This document shows positions 1 to 8,431 of a DNA stretch of 64,000 bases, piece after piece. Source of the stretch: Hominiventricola filiformis (GTDB lineage: Bacteria; Bacillota; Clostridia; Lachnospirales; Lachnospiraceae); contig NZ_JAJEPS010000007.1 of the NCBI RefSeq assembly GCF_020686965.1, forward strand, positions 111,555-175,554, written 5' to 3'. A model generated the notes under the pieces. The model was not told the origin of the DNA. It searched no databases and was given only the letters and a program-made list of their open reading frames with translations. A program made the translations under genes and the position numbers. The stretch's first letter is position 1. Every line of letters starts with the position of its first letter.

Positions 1-1143
1 TTCGGAAGAAGAAATGCAGGCAAATCCAGTTTGGTTAATGCCGTGACCGGCCAGGATCTGGCTGTCGTATCGGATACCAGAGGAACGACCACTGATCCGG
101 TCCGGAAGGCAATGGAACTCCTTCCCATGGGGCCGGTTCTCATTATCGATACGCCGGGATTTGACGACGAAGGAACTCTTGGGGAATTAAGAGTCCGTAA
201 GACCCGGCAGATTCTGAATAAGACGGATGTAGCCGTGCTGGTGGCAGATGTACAGGAAGGTCTGAAGACCTGCGATCAGGAACTGTTGGAGCTGTTCCGG
301 GCAAAAGGGATTCCTTATCTTATTGCCTGGAATAAGAGTGATCTGCTGAAAGAGATTCCGGAGGCAGGGGAACAGGAAATCTACGTAAGCGCACAGGAAC
401 AGTTTCAGATCTGGGAGTTGAAAGAGAAAATTGCCCGTCTGGGGCAGGATTTTGCCGAACAGAAAGTGCTGGTGCGTGATCTTTTAAAACCGGGAGATGT
501 AGTTGTGCTGGTCATTCCTATTGATACGGCAGCGCCGAAAGGACGGCTTATTCTGCCCCAGCAGCAGGTGATCCGGGATGTTCTGGAAGAGGGTGCATCG
601 GCTCTTTGTGTCCGTAACACAGAGCTCACAGAAACGCTGCAGGCTTTGAAAGAGCCGCCTGCCCTGGTGATTACGGACAGCCAGGTGTTTAAAGAAGTGG
701 ATGCCAAAGTACCGGAGCATATTTTACTGACCTCTTTTTCCATTCTGATGGCCCGTTATAAAGGATTTCTGGAAGAAGCGGTTCATGGCGTGGAAGCGGT
801 GGCAAAGCTGCAGGATGGAGACCGGGTTCTCATTGCAGAAGGCTGTACCCATCACCGGCAGTGCGACGACATTGGCAGCGTGAAGATTCCGCGGTGGTTA
901 CGGAATTACACAGGCCGAGAGGTGGAGATTGTGACCTGTTCCGGTACGGAATTTCCGGAGGATCTGTCCCCCTATGCAATGGTCATTCACTGCGGCGGCT
1001 GCATGCTCAATGAGCGGGAAGTCCGTTACCGGATGAAATGCGCCCAGGATCAGGGTGTACCATTTACCAATTACGGAATTGCCATTGCAGAAATGCAGGG
1101 AATTTTAAGAAGAAGTATCAAAGTGTTAAATAAGGAAATATAA
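1..1143 (+). CDS. hydF: [FeFe]-hydrogenase H-cluster maturation GTPase HydF (5' truncated)
   Basis: HydF is the scaffold GTPase on which the 2Fe subcluster of [FeFe]-hydrogenase is assembled by HydE and HydG before transfer to the apo-enzyme. The reading frame is open from base 1, so the true start lies outside the window. The visible protein begins in the P-loop (GRRNAGKS, bases 4-27), followed by the switch region DTRGTTTDP, the G3 motif DTPGFDDEG and the G4 motif NKSD. The C-terminal third carries the iron-sulfur ligands of the family: a CTHH segment near base 841 and HCGGCM near base 990. Length from the P-loop onward (380 codons) fits a complete family member lacking only its first few residues. 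An Rrf2 regulator starts 13 bases downstream. Identification is secure from the combined GTPase and HCxxC signature. Confidence 0.95.
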   Translation, partial: FGRRNAGKSSLVNAVTGQDLAVVSDTRGTTTDPVRKAMELLPMGPVLIIDTPGFDDEGTLGELRVRKTRQILNKTDVAVLVADVQEGLKTCDQELLELFRAKGIPYLIAWNKSDLLKEIPEAGEQEIYVSAQEQFQIWELKEKIARLGQDFAEQKVLVRDLLKPGDVVVLVIPIDTAAPKGRLILPQQQVIRDVLEEGASALCVRNTELTETLQALKEPPALVITDSQVFKEVDAKVPEHILLTSFSILMARYKGFLEEAVHGVEAVAKLQDGDRVLIAEGCTHHRQCDDIGSVKIPRWLRNYTGREVEIVTCSGTEFPEDLSPYAMVIHCGGCMLNEREVRYRMKCAQDQGVPFTNYGIAIAEMQGILRRSIKVLNKEI

Positions 1144-1156
1144 GGAGTAGACAGAC

Positions 1157-1591
1157 GTGAAAATATCGACAAGAGGAAGATATGCACTTCGGATGATGCT
1201 GGATATGGCACTTGCTGATTCCGGAAAACCGGTGCGGGTAAAAGAGATTGCCGAGCGACAGGAGATTTCAGAAAAATATATGGAGCAGATTATGTCCATT
1301 CTGAACAAGGCTGGATTTGTACGGAGTGTCCGTGGCCCTCAGGGAGGTTATTTCCTGACCAGAAAGCCGGAAGAGTATACAGTAGGCATGATTCTCAGAC
1401 TGACAGAAGGAAGCTTAAGTCCGGTGGACTGTCTGGACGAAGGAGCAGAGAACTGCCCACGGCAGGAAAGCTGTGTGACATTTATCCTGTGGAAACAGCT
1501 GAATGATGCCATTCGTGGTGTGGTAGATAAGGTAACACTTCAGGATCTGGTAGACTGGAGTCAGGTACAGGGGCAGGACTACTGTATATGA
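1157..1591 (+). CDS. Rrf2-family transcriptional regulator
   Basis: A 144-residue Rrf2/IscR-type DNA-binding protein. The N-terminal winged helix-turn-helix opens with MKISTRGRYALRMMLD and contains the recognition-helix region EKYMEQIMSILNKAG and the wing RGPQGGY. Three cysteines in the segment C-x7-C-x5-C (residues about 95-109) match the cluster-binding positions of IscR-like members, so an iron-sulfur or redox sensing role is plausible but not shown. The start is GTG at 1157 with AAGGAG seven bases before it. It follows hydF by 13 bases, suggesting co-transcription; whether it controls hydrogenase maturation is inference. The next gene's best start lies 29 bases after its stop. Confidence 0.88.
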   Translation: MKISTRGRYALRMMLDMALADSGKPVRVKEIAERQEISEKYMEQIMSILNKAGFVRSVRGPQGGYFLTRKPEEYTVGMILRLTEGSLSPVDCLDEGAENCPRQESCVTFILWKQLNDAIRGVVDKVTLQDLVDWSQVQGQDYCI

Positions 1592-1620
1592 TATCAGAGG
1601 AAAAAAGAAGGAGCCACACA

Positions 1621-2787
1621 ATGCAGGCAGAGAAATCAGAACTTCAGAAAATCATTCAGACGATCTGGAGCAGTGAGTTATATAAAATCATACTAAGCAA
1701 TCCGACAGGAGAGGGAACCTATCGGAAAATTGTCCTGAACCGGCAGAAAAAGGGCTGGCAGGCGGAACAGTATACAGAGAAACAGGTATTTCATGAAAAT
1801 CTTCCGGAAGGAAAGGTACAGGATTACCTGATGGAAAATATGAGCAGCGCATTCCGGCAGTGCGGTGCCTGGGATGGAACCTTTGAGCATACAGTGCGGA
1901 TTTCCAAAAAGGGAAAAGTAACCGGTATGAAGAAACGGACGGCGCAGACGGAGGCACCGAAGGCGAAGATGGAGAATAATCGGAAGAAAAATTATCTGCT
2001 GGAAGAAGGAACCGTCATCCCGCCGTTGGTGGATATGGGGATTTTTACCGCTGAAGGAAAAGTGGTCCGTTCCATGTATGACAAGTACCGTCAGATTAAT
2101 CGGTTTGTGGAACTGATAGATGATGAGATCGACGCACTTCCCAAGGATCAGACCATCCGTATCATTGACTTTGGATGCGGAAAATCCTATCTGACCTTTA
2201 TTCTTTATTATTATCTGGTGGAATTGAAGAAGCGGGACGTGGAGATTACCGGCCTGGACTTAAAAGCTGATGTGATCGCCCACTGTAACAAGGCAGCAGA
2301 GAAATACGGTTATGACAAGCTTCATTTCCAGGTAGGAGACATTGGAGGATATGAGACAGAGGAACAGATTGACATGGTCATTTCTCTTCATGCCTGTGAT
2401 ACGGCTACGGATTATGCCCTGTATCATGCCATCCGCTGGAAAGCAAAGCTTATTTTTTCCGTGCCATGCTGCCAGCATGAATTAAATAAACAGATGAAGA
2501 GTGACAATCTGTCTATTCTGACACGCTATGGAATTGTAAAGGAGCGGACGGCAGCACTGATGACGGATGCCATCCGTGGCAATCTTCTGACAGAGAGCGG
2601 TTACCGGACCCAGCTGCTGGAATTCGTGGATCTGTCCCATACGCCGAAGAATCTTCTGATTCGTGCGGTGCGTTCCATGATTCCGGCGTCTGCGAAGAAA
2701 CAGGCACGGGCAGAGGTGGATGCCATCGAGAAAGAGTTCGGATTACAGCCGACACTGGATACACTTTTACATGGAAAGGAAGCCTGA
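1621..2787 (+). CDS. Class I SAM-dependent methyltransferase (Methyltransf_32-like)
   Basis: 388 residues. The N-terminal half has no motif I recognise; the C-terminal half is a Rossmann methyltransferase domain with motif I IIDFGCGKS at residues 182-190, an acidic residue after the next strand in TGLDLKAD, a DIG segment, and VPCCQHELN near residues 281-289. The FGCGKSYLTF and PCCQH combination is typical of the Methyltransf_32 family (also seen in eukaryotic GSTCD), whose substrates are mostly unknown. I chose the ATG at 1621, preceded by AAGGAG, over an in-frame ATG at 1588 that lacks a comparable ribosome binding site. It sits in a same-strand run from hydF to the tRNA-editing gene. The substrate cannot be named from sequence. 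Confidence 0.8.
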   Translation: MQAEKSELQKIIQTIWSSELYKIILSNPTGEGTYRKIVLNRQKKGWQAEQYTEKQVFHENLPEGKVQDYLMENMSSAFRQCGAWDGTFEHTVRISKKGKVTGMKKRTAQTEAPKAKMENNRKKNYLLEEGTVIPPLVDMGIFTAEGKVVRSMYDKYRQINRFVELIDDEIDALPKDQTIRIIDFGCGKSYLTFILYYYLVELKKRDVEITGLDLKADVIAHCNKAAEKYGYDKLHFQVGDIGGYETEEQIDMVISLHACDTATDYALYHAIRWKAKLIFSVPCCQHELNKQMKSDNLSILTRYGIVKERTAALMTDAIRGNLLTESGYRTQLLEFVDLSHTPKNLLIRAVRSMIPASAKKQARAEVDAIEKEFGLQPTLDTLLHGKEA

Positions 2788-2793
2788 AATAAG

Positions 2794-3999
2794 ATGATAG
2801 AAAAACAGATGACCTCCGGCGGGGAGGAGACGAAGAAATTATATTACGAGGACAGCCACAGGAAGGAATTCAAGGCAACGGTACTGTCCTGTGAAGAGCG
2901 GTTGACGGCCAAAGGAAAGAAAGATGGCTATGCGGTGGTACTGGATCAGACAGCCTTTTTCCCGGAGGGGGGCGGACAGTTCGGTGACCGTGGCTTTATA
3001 GATGACGTGGAAGTATACGATACTCACGAAAAAGGCGGTATCATTCTTCACTATACAAAGATGCCCGTGGAAGCAGGAACGACGGTGACCGGAAAGCTGG
3101 ATTTCGCAGAGCGTTTTTCCAGAATGCAGGAGCATTCCGGTGAGCATATCGTATCGGGTATTGTCCATCGCCTGCATGGGTATGATAATGTGGGATTCCA
3201 TCTGGGCAGTGAAAATACGACACTGGATTTTAATGGAGAACTCAGTGAAGAGGAGCTTTTGGAAGTGGAGCGGCTAGCGAATGAGGCGGTGTTCGCCGAT
3301 CTGCCGGTACAGATTTCCTACCCTTCCAGAGAAGAACTGAAGACACTGGATTACAGAAGCAAGATTGAGATCGAGGGGCAGGTGCGCCTGGTAGAGATTC
3401 CGGGTGTGGATATCTGTGCCTGCTGTGCACCCCATGTAACGCATACCGGTGAGATCGGTATGATTAAATTCATTGCCTGTGACCGTCACCGGGGCGGCTG
3501 CCGGGTGACCATGCTGGCTGGTATCCGTGCCCTGAAAGATTATCAGGAAAAGCAGACACAAGTGACAGCGGTATCCGTGGCGCTCTCCGCAAAGCCGGAG
3601 AAGATCGGCGAGGCAGTGCTTCGTCTGAAGGAACAGCAGGAGGCTACCCGTTTCCAGCTGAACCGGATGCAGGCCATTTATCTGGAACAGAAACTGGACA
3701 GCATTTCCAAGGAAGATACATTCGCACTCCTTTTTGAAGAAGACCTCGATAATGTAGCAGTCCGCAATTTTGTAAACAGTGCAGTGGAGCGGTTTGAAGG
3801 TATCTGCGCGGCTTTTGTGGGAACGGATGAGAAAGGCTATCGTTATATTCTTGGAAGTAAAATAAAGGATGTGCGGGAACTGGCAAAAGAACTGAATACT
3901 CGTTTCGCAGGAAAAGGCGGCGGAAAGCCGGAGATGGTGCAGGGATCTTTGAATGGAACAGAAGCCGGGATCCGGTCTGCCATCGGAGATTTTCTTTAA
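2794..3999 (+). CDS. Alanyl-tRNA editing protein (AlaX-L type, with DHHA1 domain)
   Basis: 401 residues resembling the editing half of alanyl-tRNA synthetase, predicted to hydrolyse Ser-tRNA(Ala) or Gly-tRNA(Ala) in trans. An N-terminal beta-barrel segment contains FFPEGGGQFGDRG, followed by the zinc-binding editing core: HSGEH (H114, H118) and CCAPH (C210, H214), the HxxxH/CxxxH set of AlaRS editing domains. The C-terminus has a DHHA1-like domain ending in the glycine-rich GKGGGKPEMVQGS. The length fits the long AlaX class. The ATG at 2794 follows the methyltransferase stop by six bases; its ribosome binding site is weak, which suggests coupling to the upstream gene. A T-box-regulated valS transcript begins just after its stop. 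Confidence 0.88.
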   Translation: MIEKQMTSGGEETKKLYYEDSHRKEFKATVLSCEERLTAKGKKDGYAVVLDQTAFFPEGGGQFGDRGFIDDVEVYDTHEKGGIILHYTKMPVEAGTTVTGKLDFAERFSRMQEHSGEHIVSGIVHRLHGYDNVGFHLGSENTTLDFNGELSEEELLEVERLANEAVFADLPVQISYPSREELKTLDYRSKIEIEGQVRLVEIPGVDICACCAPHVTHTGEIGMIKFIACDRHRGGCRVTMLAGIRALKDYQEKQTQVTAVSVALSAKPEKIGEAVLRLKEQQEATRFQLNRMQAIYLEQKLDSISKEDTFALLFEEDLDNVAVRNFVNSAVERFEGICAAFVGTDEKGYRYILGSKIKDVRELAKELNTRFAGKGGGKPEMVQGSLNGTEAGIRSAIGDFL

Positions 4000-4025
4000 A
4001 TTTTCCGAATTCCAGCTGCCGCCCC

Positions 4026-4054
4026 TTGACAAAGTTTTTCTTTCCATCTAAACT
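4026..4054 (+). promoter_or_regulatory. Sigma-A promoter of the valS T-box leader
   Basis: TTGACA at 4026-4031 and TAAACT at 4049-4054 are separated by exactly 17 bases. This places the transcript start about ten bases into the leader that carries the T-box. Confidence 0.8.
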
Positions 4055-4061
4055 AAGGAAG

Positions 4062-4316
4062 AATTGCAAATGGCAGTGATGAAGAGGAGTACAGATGGAC
4101 CGCCGTCAGAGAGAATTACCCGCAGGCTGAGAGGTGATTTCGGAATGGACATGTGGAAGGTAGCTTCGGAGCCGGAGCGCTGAAAGGAAGAGATAGGCGT
4201 TCCCGAGTCCTCCGCGTTAAGGAGTCAGGAGGTATGTGTGGAACACACATATGAACAAAGGTGGTACCGCGATCATTCGCCCTTTGCACAGATGTCTGTG
4301 CAGAGGGCTTTTTTAC
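4062..4316 (+). promoter_or_regulatory. T-box leader of valS (tRNA-Val sensing; specifier GTA)
   Basis: This 5' leader holds the conserved T-box sequence GGTGGTACCGCG at 4260-4271. An intrinsic terminator follows: GCCCTTTGCACAG (4279-4291) pairs with CTGTGCAGAGGGC (4296-4308), then six T (4309-4314). Uncharged tRNA binding should favour the antiterminator. Aligned with the aspS and tyrS leaders of this window, the codon position lies five bases before a shared GGAGC. Here that triplet is GTA (4160-4162), a valine codon, matching the downstream gene. This leader fills the 340-base gap between the alanyl-tRNA editing gene and valS. Confidence 0.93.
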
Positions 4317-4339
4317 GCAGAGAAAGGGAGAAATTCACA

Positions 4340-6979
4340 ATGAAAGAATTAGCAAAGACTTATGATCCGTCTGAAATCGAGGATCGTACCTATGCCAAAT
4401 GGATGGGAAGAAAATACTTCCATCCGGATGTAGACAGAAGCAAAAAACCGTTCACCATTGTTATGCCGCCGCCAAACATTACCGGTAAGCTGCACATGGG
4501 ACATGCTCTTGACAATACCCTTCAGGATATCCTGATCCGTTACAAGAGAATGCAGGGATACAACGCACTGTGGATTCCGGGAACGGACCATGCAAGTATT
4601 TCCACAGAGGTAAAGGTGATCAACAAACTGAAAGAGGAAGGAATCGACAAGAACGATCTGGGAAGAGAAGGCTTCTTAAAGAGAACCTGGGAGTGGCGTG
4701 AAGAATATGGCCGCACCATCGTAGACCAGTTAAAGAAGATCGGTTCTTCCTGTGATTGGGACAGAGAGCGTTTCACCATGGATGAAGGATGCTCCGAGGC
4801 AGTTCTCGAAGTATTCACCCGCCTCTATGAAAAAGGATATATTTACAAAGGATCCAGAATTATCAATTGGTGTCCGGTATGCCAGACTTCCATCTCTGAT
4901 GCAGAGGTAGAGCATGAGGAACAGGCTGGCCATTTCTGGCACATTAATTATCCGATCGCAGATGGAAGCGGTTATGTAGAGATCGCAACCACCCGTCCGG
5001 AGACTTTGCTTGGCGATACCGCTGTGGCTGTGAATCCGGATGATGAAAGATATACGAATCTGGTTGGCAAGATGCTGAAACTGCCGCTCACAGACCGCGA
5101 GATTCCGGTAGTTGCAGATCCGTACGTAGATAAAGAGTTTGGAACCGGATGCGTAAAGATTACGCCTGCCCATGACCCGAATGACTTTGAGGTAGGAAGA
5201 CGCCACAATCTGCCAGAGATCAACATCATGAACGATGATGCGACCATTAACTGCCCGGGCAGCAAATATGATGGTATGGACCGTTACGAGGCAAGAAAAG
5301 CAATGGTAGCGGATCTGGAAGCACAGGGACTGCTTGTAAAAGTAGAAGAGCATGTACACAATGTAGGTACTCATGACCGCTGTGGTACGACGGTAGAGCC
5401 GATGATCAAGCAGCAGTGGTTTGTAAAGATGGAAGAGATGGCAAAACCGGCTATCGAAGCGATCAAGAACGGTGACCTGACCTTCGTTCCGGAGCGTTTT
5501 GACAAGACGTATCTGCACTGGCTGGAGAACATCCGTGACTGGTGTATTTCCCGTCAGCTCTGGTGGGGACACAGAATCCCGGCATATTACTGTGATGAGT
5601 GCGGCGAGACCGTTGTTTCCAAGACAGCACCGACGGTATGCCCGAAATGTGGATGCACCCATCTGACCCAGGACCCGGATACTCTGGATACTTGGTTCTC
5701 TTCCGCACTGTGGCCTTTCTCAACCTTAGGCTGGCCGAAGAATACCGAGGAGCTTGATTATTTCTATCCGACCGACGTACTGGTAACCGGATATGATATC
5801 ATCTTCTTCTGGGTTATCCGTATGGTATTCTCCGGCTATGAGCAGACTGGAAAATGCCCGTTCCACCATGTACTGATCCATGGACTGGTCAGAGATTCTC
5901 TGGGACGTAAGATGAGTAAATCTCTTGGAAATGGTATTGACCCGCTGGAGATCATTGATAAATACGGCGCTGACGCGCTGCGGCTGACCCTGGTAACCGG
6001 TAACGCACCGGGCAACGATATGCGTTTCTACATGGAGCGTGTAGAGGCCAGCAGAAACTTTGCAAACAAAGTATGGAATGCTTCCCGTTTCATTATGATG
6101 AATATGGAGAAAGCAGAGATTCCGGATGAGATTGATCTGAGCACGCTTACCGCAGCTGATAAATGGATCCTGTCCAAAGTCAACAGTCTGGCAAAAGAGA
6201 TCACTGCCAATATGGATAACTTTGATCTGGGTATTGCCGTACAGAAAATTTACGACTTTATCTGGGAAGAATTCTGCGACTGGTACATTGAGATGGTAAA
6301 ACCGCGTCTGTGGAATGACGAGGATGAGACCAAGGGCGCTGCTTTATGGACCCTGAAAAATGTACTGATCAATGCACTGAAGATGCTGCATCCTTACATG
6401 CCGTTCATCACGGAGGAGATCTTCTGCAACCTGTCCGATGAGGAATCCATTATGATTTCCTCCTGGCCGGAGTACAAAGAAGAGTGGAACTTTGAAGCAG
6501 AAGAAAATGCGATTGAGACGATCAAGGAAGCAGTCCGTGGTATCCGTACCGTTCGTACCAGCATGAATGTACCGAACAGCAAGAAAGCAACCGTTTATGT
6601 GGTATCCGAGAATGCCAGGATTCGTGAGATCTTTGAACATGGCAAAGTCTTCTTTGCAGCACTTGGATTTGCAAGCGAAGTCATCGTACAGGCAGACAAG
6701 ACCGGTATCGCAGATGATGCGGTATCTGCACTGCTTCCGGAGGCAGCTATTTACATGCCTCTGCAGGAGCTGGTAGATATCGAGAAAGAAAAAGAGCGTC
6801 TCCATAAAGAGGAAAAACGTCTGGAAGGCGAGCTTAACCGTGTCAATGGCATGCTGAACAATGAGAAATTTGTCAGCCGTGCACCGGAAGCAAAGATTCA
6901 GGAAGAGCGCGCAAAACTGGAGAAATACACACAGATGATGAGTCAGGTCAAAGAACGTCTGGCTCAGCTGGGAGAATAA
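4340..6979 (+). CDS. valS: Valine--tRNA ligase
   Basis: Class I aminoacyl-tRNA synthetase of 879 residues that charges tRNA-Val in the cytoplasm. The HIGH-type motif is HMGH at residues 52-55 within PPPNITGKLHMGHAL, and KMSKS is at 524-528. The editing (CP1) domain shows TTRPETLLGDTAVAVNP. Two Cys pairs, CPVC and a later CDEC/CPKCGC ribbon, suggest structural zinc, and the last 70 residues form the charged coiled coil expected of ValRS. The frame is open upstream into the T-box, but the ATG at 4340 with AAAGGGAG ahead of it gives the family's usual N-terminus. Expression should depend on tRNA-Val charging. folC begins two bases after its stop, so the two are likely co-transcribed. Confidence 0.97.
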   Translation: MKELAKTYDPSEIEDRTYAKWMGRKYFHPDVDRSKKPFTIVMPPPNITGKLHMGHALDNTLQDILIRYKRMQGYNALWIPGTDHASISTEVKVINKLKEEGIDKNDLGREGFLKRTWEWREEYGRTIVDQLKKIGSSCDWDRERFTMDEGCSEAVLEVFTRLYEKGYIYKGSRIINWCPVCQTSISDAEVEHEEQAGHFWHINYPIADGSGYVEIATTRPETLLGDTAVAVNPDDERYTNLVGKMLKLPLTDREIPVVADPYVDKEFGTGCVKITPAHDPNDFEVGRRHNLPEINIMNDDATINCPGSKYDGMDRYEARKAMVADLEAQGLLVKVEEHVHNVGTHDRCGTTVEPMIKQQWFVKMEEMAKPAIEAIKNGDLTFVPERFDKTYLHWLENIRDWCISRQLWWGHRIPAYYCDECGETVVSKTAPTVCPKCGCTHLTQDPDTLDTWFSSALWPFSTLGWPKNTEELDYFYPTDVLVTGYDIIFFWVIRMVFSGYEQTGKCPFHHVLIHGLVRDSLGRKMSKSLGNGIDPLEIIDKYGADALRLTLVTGNAPGNDMRFYMERVEASRNFANKVWNASRFIMMNMEKAEIPDEIDLSTLTAADKWILSKVNSLAKEITANMDNFDLGIAVQKIYDFIWEEFCDWYIEMVKPRLWNDEDETKGAALWTLKNVLINALKMLHPYMPFITEEIFCNLSDEESIMISSWPEYKEEWNFEAEENAIETIKEAVRGIRTVRTSMNVPNSKKATVYVVSENARIREIFEHGKVFFAALGFASEVIVQADKTGIADDAVSALLPEAAIYMPLQELVDIEKEKERLHKEEKRLEGELNRVNGMLNNEKFVSRAPEAKIQEERAKLEKYTQMMSQVKERLAQLGE

Positions 6980-6980
6980 T

Positions 6981-8282
6981 ATGACATACGAAGAAGCAGA
7001 GAGCTATATTAACAATACACCTAAATTTACAAAGAAAAATACATTGGAAAACACACGGATGGTTCTGGACGCCATGGATCATCCGGAGCGTAAGATGAAG
7101 TTGATTCATGTGGCAGGTTCCAATGGAAAAGGGTCCGTATGTGCATATCTGTCTTCTATCTTAAAAGCTGCGGGAAAAGAGGTGGGACTGTTCACCTCTC
7201 CGCATCTGGTAAAGATCAATGAGCGGTTCAAGATCAATGAGGAGGATGTATCCGACGAACTGTTCCTGGAAGCTTTTGAAGGAGTGATGGATCTGGTTCG
7301 TCAGCTTTTAAAAGAAAAGCCGGAGGAGTTTGCCCATCCTACCTTTTTTGAATTATTATTTCTTATGGGTATCTACATTTTTGACAAAGCCCATATGGAA
7401 TATGTAGTGTTAGAGACCGGTCTTGGTGGACGCTTCGATGCCACCAATGTGATTGAAAAACCGCTGGTCAGCGTGATTACCTCCATCAGTCTGGAGCATA
7501 CGGAATATCTTGGAGATACCTATGCAAAGATTGCAGGGGAAAAGGCAGGCATTATCAAAGAAGGCTGCCCGGTCGTCTATGACGGAACCAGGAAGGATGT
7601 GGAAGCAGCCATTCTTAAGAAGGCTTCCGAGATGCATGCGAAGGCTTATGCCATCCGTCCGGACATGTATAAAATTTTGATGAACACCCAGAAAACGATT
7701 GATTTTTCAATGGATACTGGGTATTATGAACCTATGAACGTGTCCATCGACACCGTTGCAGAGTACCAGGTGATGAATGCCTGTGAGGCTGTGACAGCGG
7801 CACTGGTGATGGATGAGGGACTGACAGAAACGGATATTCACAGCGGTATGAAGAATATGCGCTGGGAAGGACGTATGGAGCCGGTGCTTCCGGGCGTGAT
7901 TCTGGATGGCGCGCACAATGATTCCGGAATTGAGGAATTTGTGAAAACAGCCAGACAGCTTGGAAAAGATACCAAAGTGACGTTGTTGTTTTCCTGCGTC
8001 AGTGACAAGGACTATGACGGCATGATCAGGACCATCTGTGAGGAGATTCCTTTTACGGAGGTCATTGTCACAGAGGTAGGTGCTTACCGTATGGTTCCGG
8101 CAGAGAAGCTTGGCAGTATTTTCCGGAAATATACAAAGCAGCCCGTCGCGGAGATTTCTTCCGTGGAAGAGGCATTTGACGAAGCATATGCCCGCAAAGG
8201 AGACGGAATCCTGTTCTGTGTAGGTTCCCTGTATCTGGTGGGAAGTCTGAAAGAGATATTAAGGAGTCGAAAGAATGCTTGA
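6981..8282 (+). CDS. folC: Bifunctional folylpolyglutamate synthase/dihydrofolate synthase
   Basis: 433 residues of the Mur-ligase-like FolC family, which adds glutamate to dihydropteroate or to reduced folates using ATP. The P-loop is GSNGKGS at residues 46-52. The following LFTSPHLVKINERFKINE segment is the folate/omega-loop region, and HPTFFELLFLM, VLETGLGGRFDATN and SLEHTEYLG are the conserved central motifs. ILDGAHND in the C-terminal domain is the family glutamate-binding signature. Length is normal. It follows valS by one base, and its last codons overlap the start of a 47-residue gene. Confidence 0.95.
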   Translation: MTYEEAESYINNTPKFTKKNTLENTRMVLDAMDHPERKMKLIHVAGSNGKGSVCAYLSSILKAAGKEVGLFTSPHLVKINERFKINEEDVSDELFLEAFEGVMDLVRQLLKEKPEEFAHPTFFELLFLMGIYIFDKAHMEYVVLETGLGGRFDATNVIEKPLVSVITSISLEHTEYLGDTYAKIAGEKAGIIKEGCPVVYDGTRKDVEAAILKKASEMHAKAYAIRPDMYKILMNTQKTIDFSMDTGYYEPMNVSIDTVAEYQVMNACEAVTAALVMDEGLTETDIHSGMKNMRWEGRMEPVLPGVILDGAHNDSGIEEFVKTARQLGKDTKVTLLFSCVSDKDYDGMIRTICEEIPFTEVIVTEVGAYRMVPAEKLGSIFRKYTKQPVAEISSVEEAFDEAYARKGDGILFCVGSLYLVGSLKEILRSRKNA

Positions 8283-8418
8283 CTTTGAAGAAGAATTAAA
8301 GAAATTTCATCCGAGCCTGGAGATTGATCAGGTAGAGGAAAATGTGTATAGTAACAATCTGGCAGATGTGACAGATCTGATAGATGAGATGCTGAAGGAA
8401 ATTAAGGATCGTCGATAG
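8275..8418 (+). CDS. Small conserved-looking acidic protein (47 aa), unknown function
   Basis: A 47-codon frame overlapping the 3' end of folC by eight bases. AAGGAG lies eight bases before its ATG, and the frame stops 13 bases before the TPR gene. The product begins MLDFEEELKKFHPSLEI and ends DEMLKEIKDRR. It is rich in Glu, Asp and Lys, has no cysteine, no signal and no membrane segment, and its second half looks helical (DLIDEMLKEIKD). The strong ribosome binding site, the snug fit between two genes and ordinary codon use argue that it is real. No function can be assigned; translational coupling with folC is likely. Confidence 0.65.
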   Translation: MLDFEEELKKFHPSLEIDQVEENVYSNNLADVTDLIDEMLKEIKDRR

Positions 8419-8431
8419 AAAAGGTGAATAT

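Noticed and set aside
4238..4339. N-terminal extension of ValRS
   Set aside because: These codons run through the T-box sequence and terminator; the ATG at 4340 with a ribosome binding site gives the normal N-terminus.
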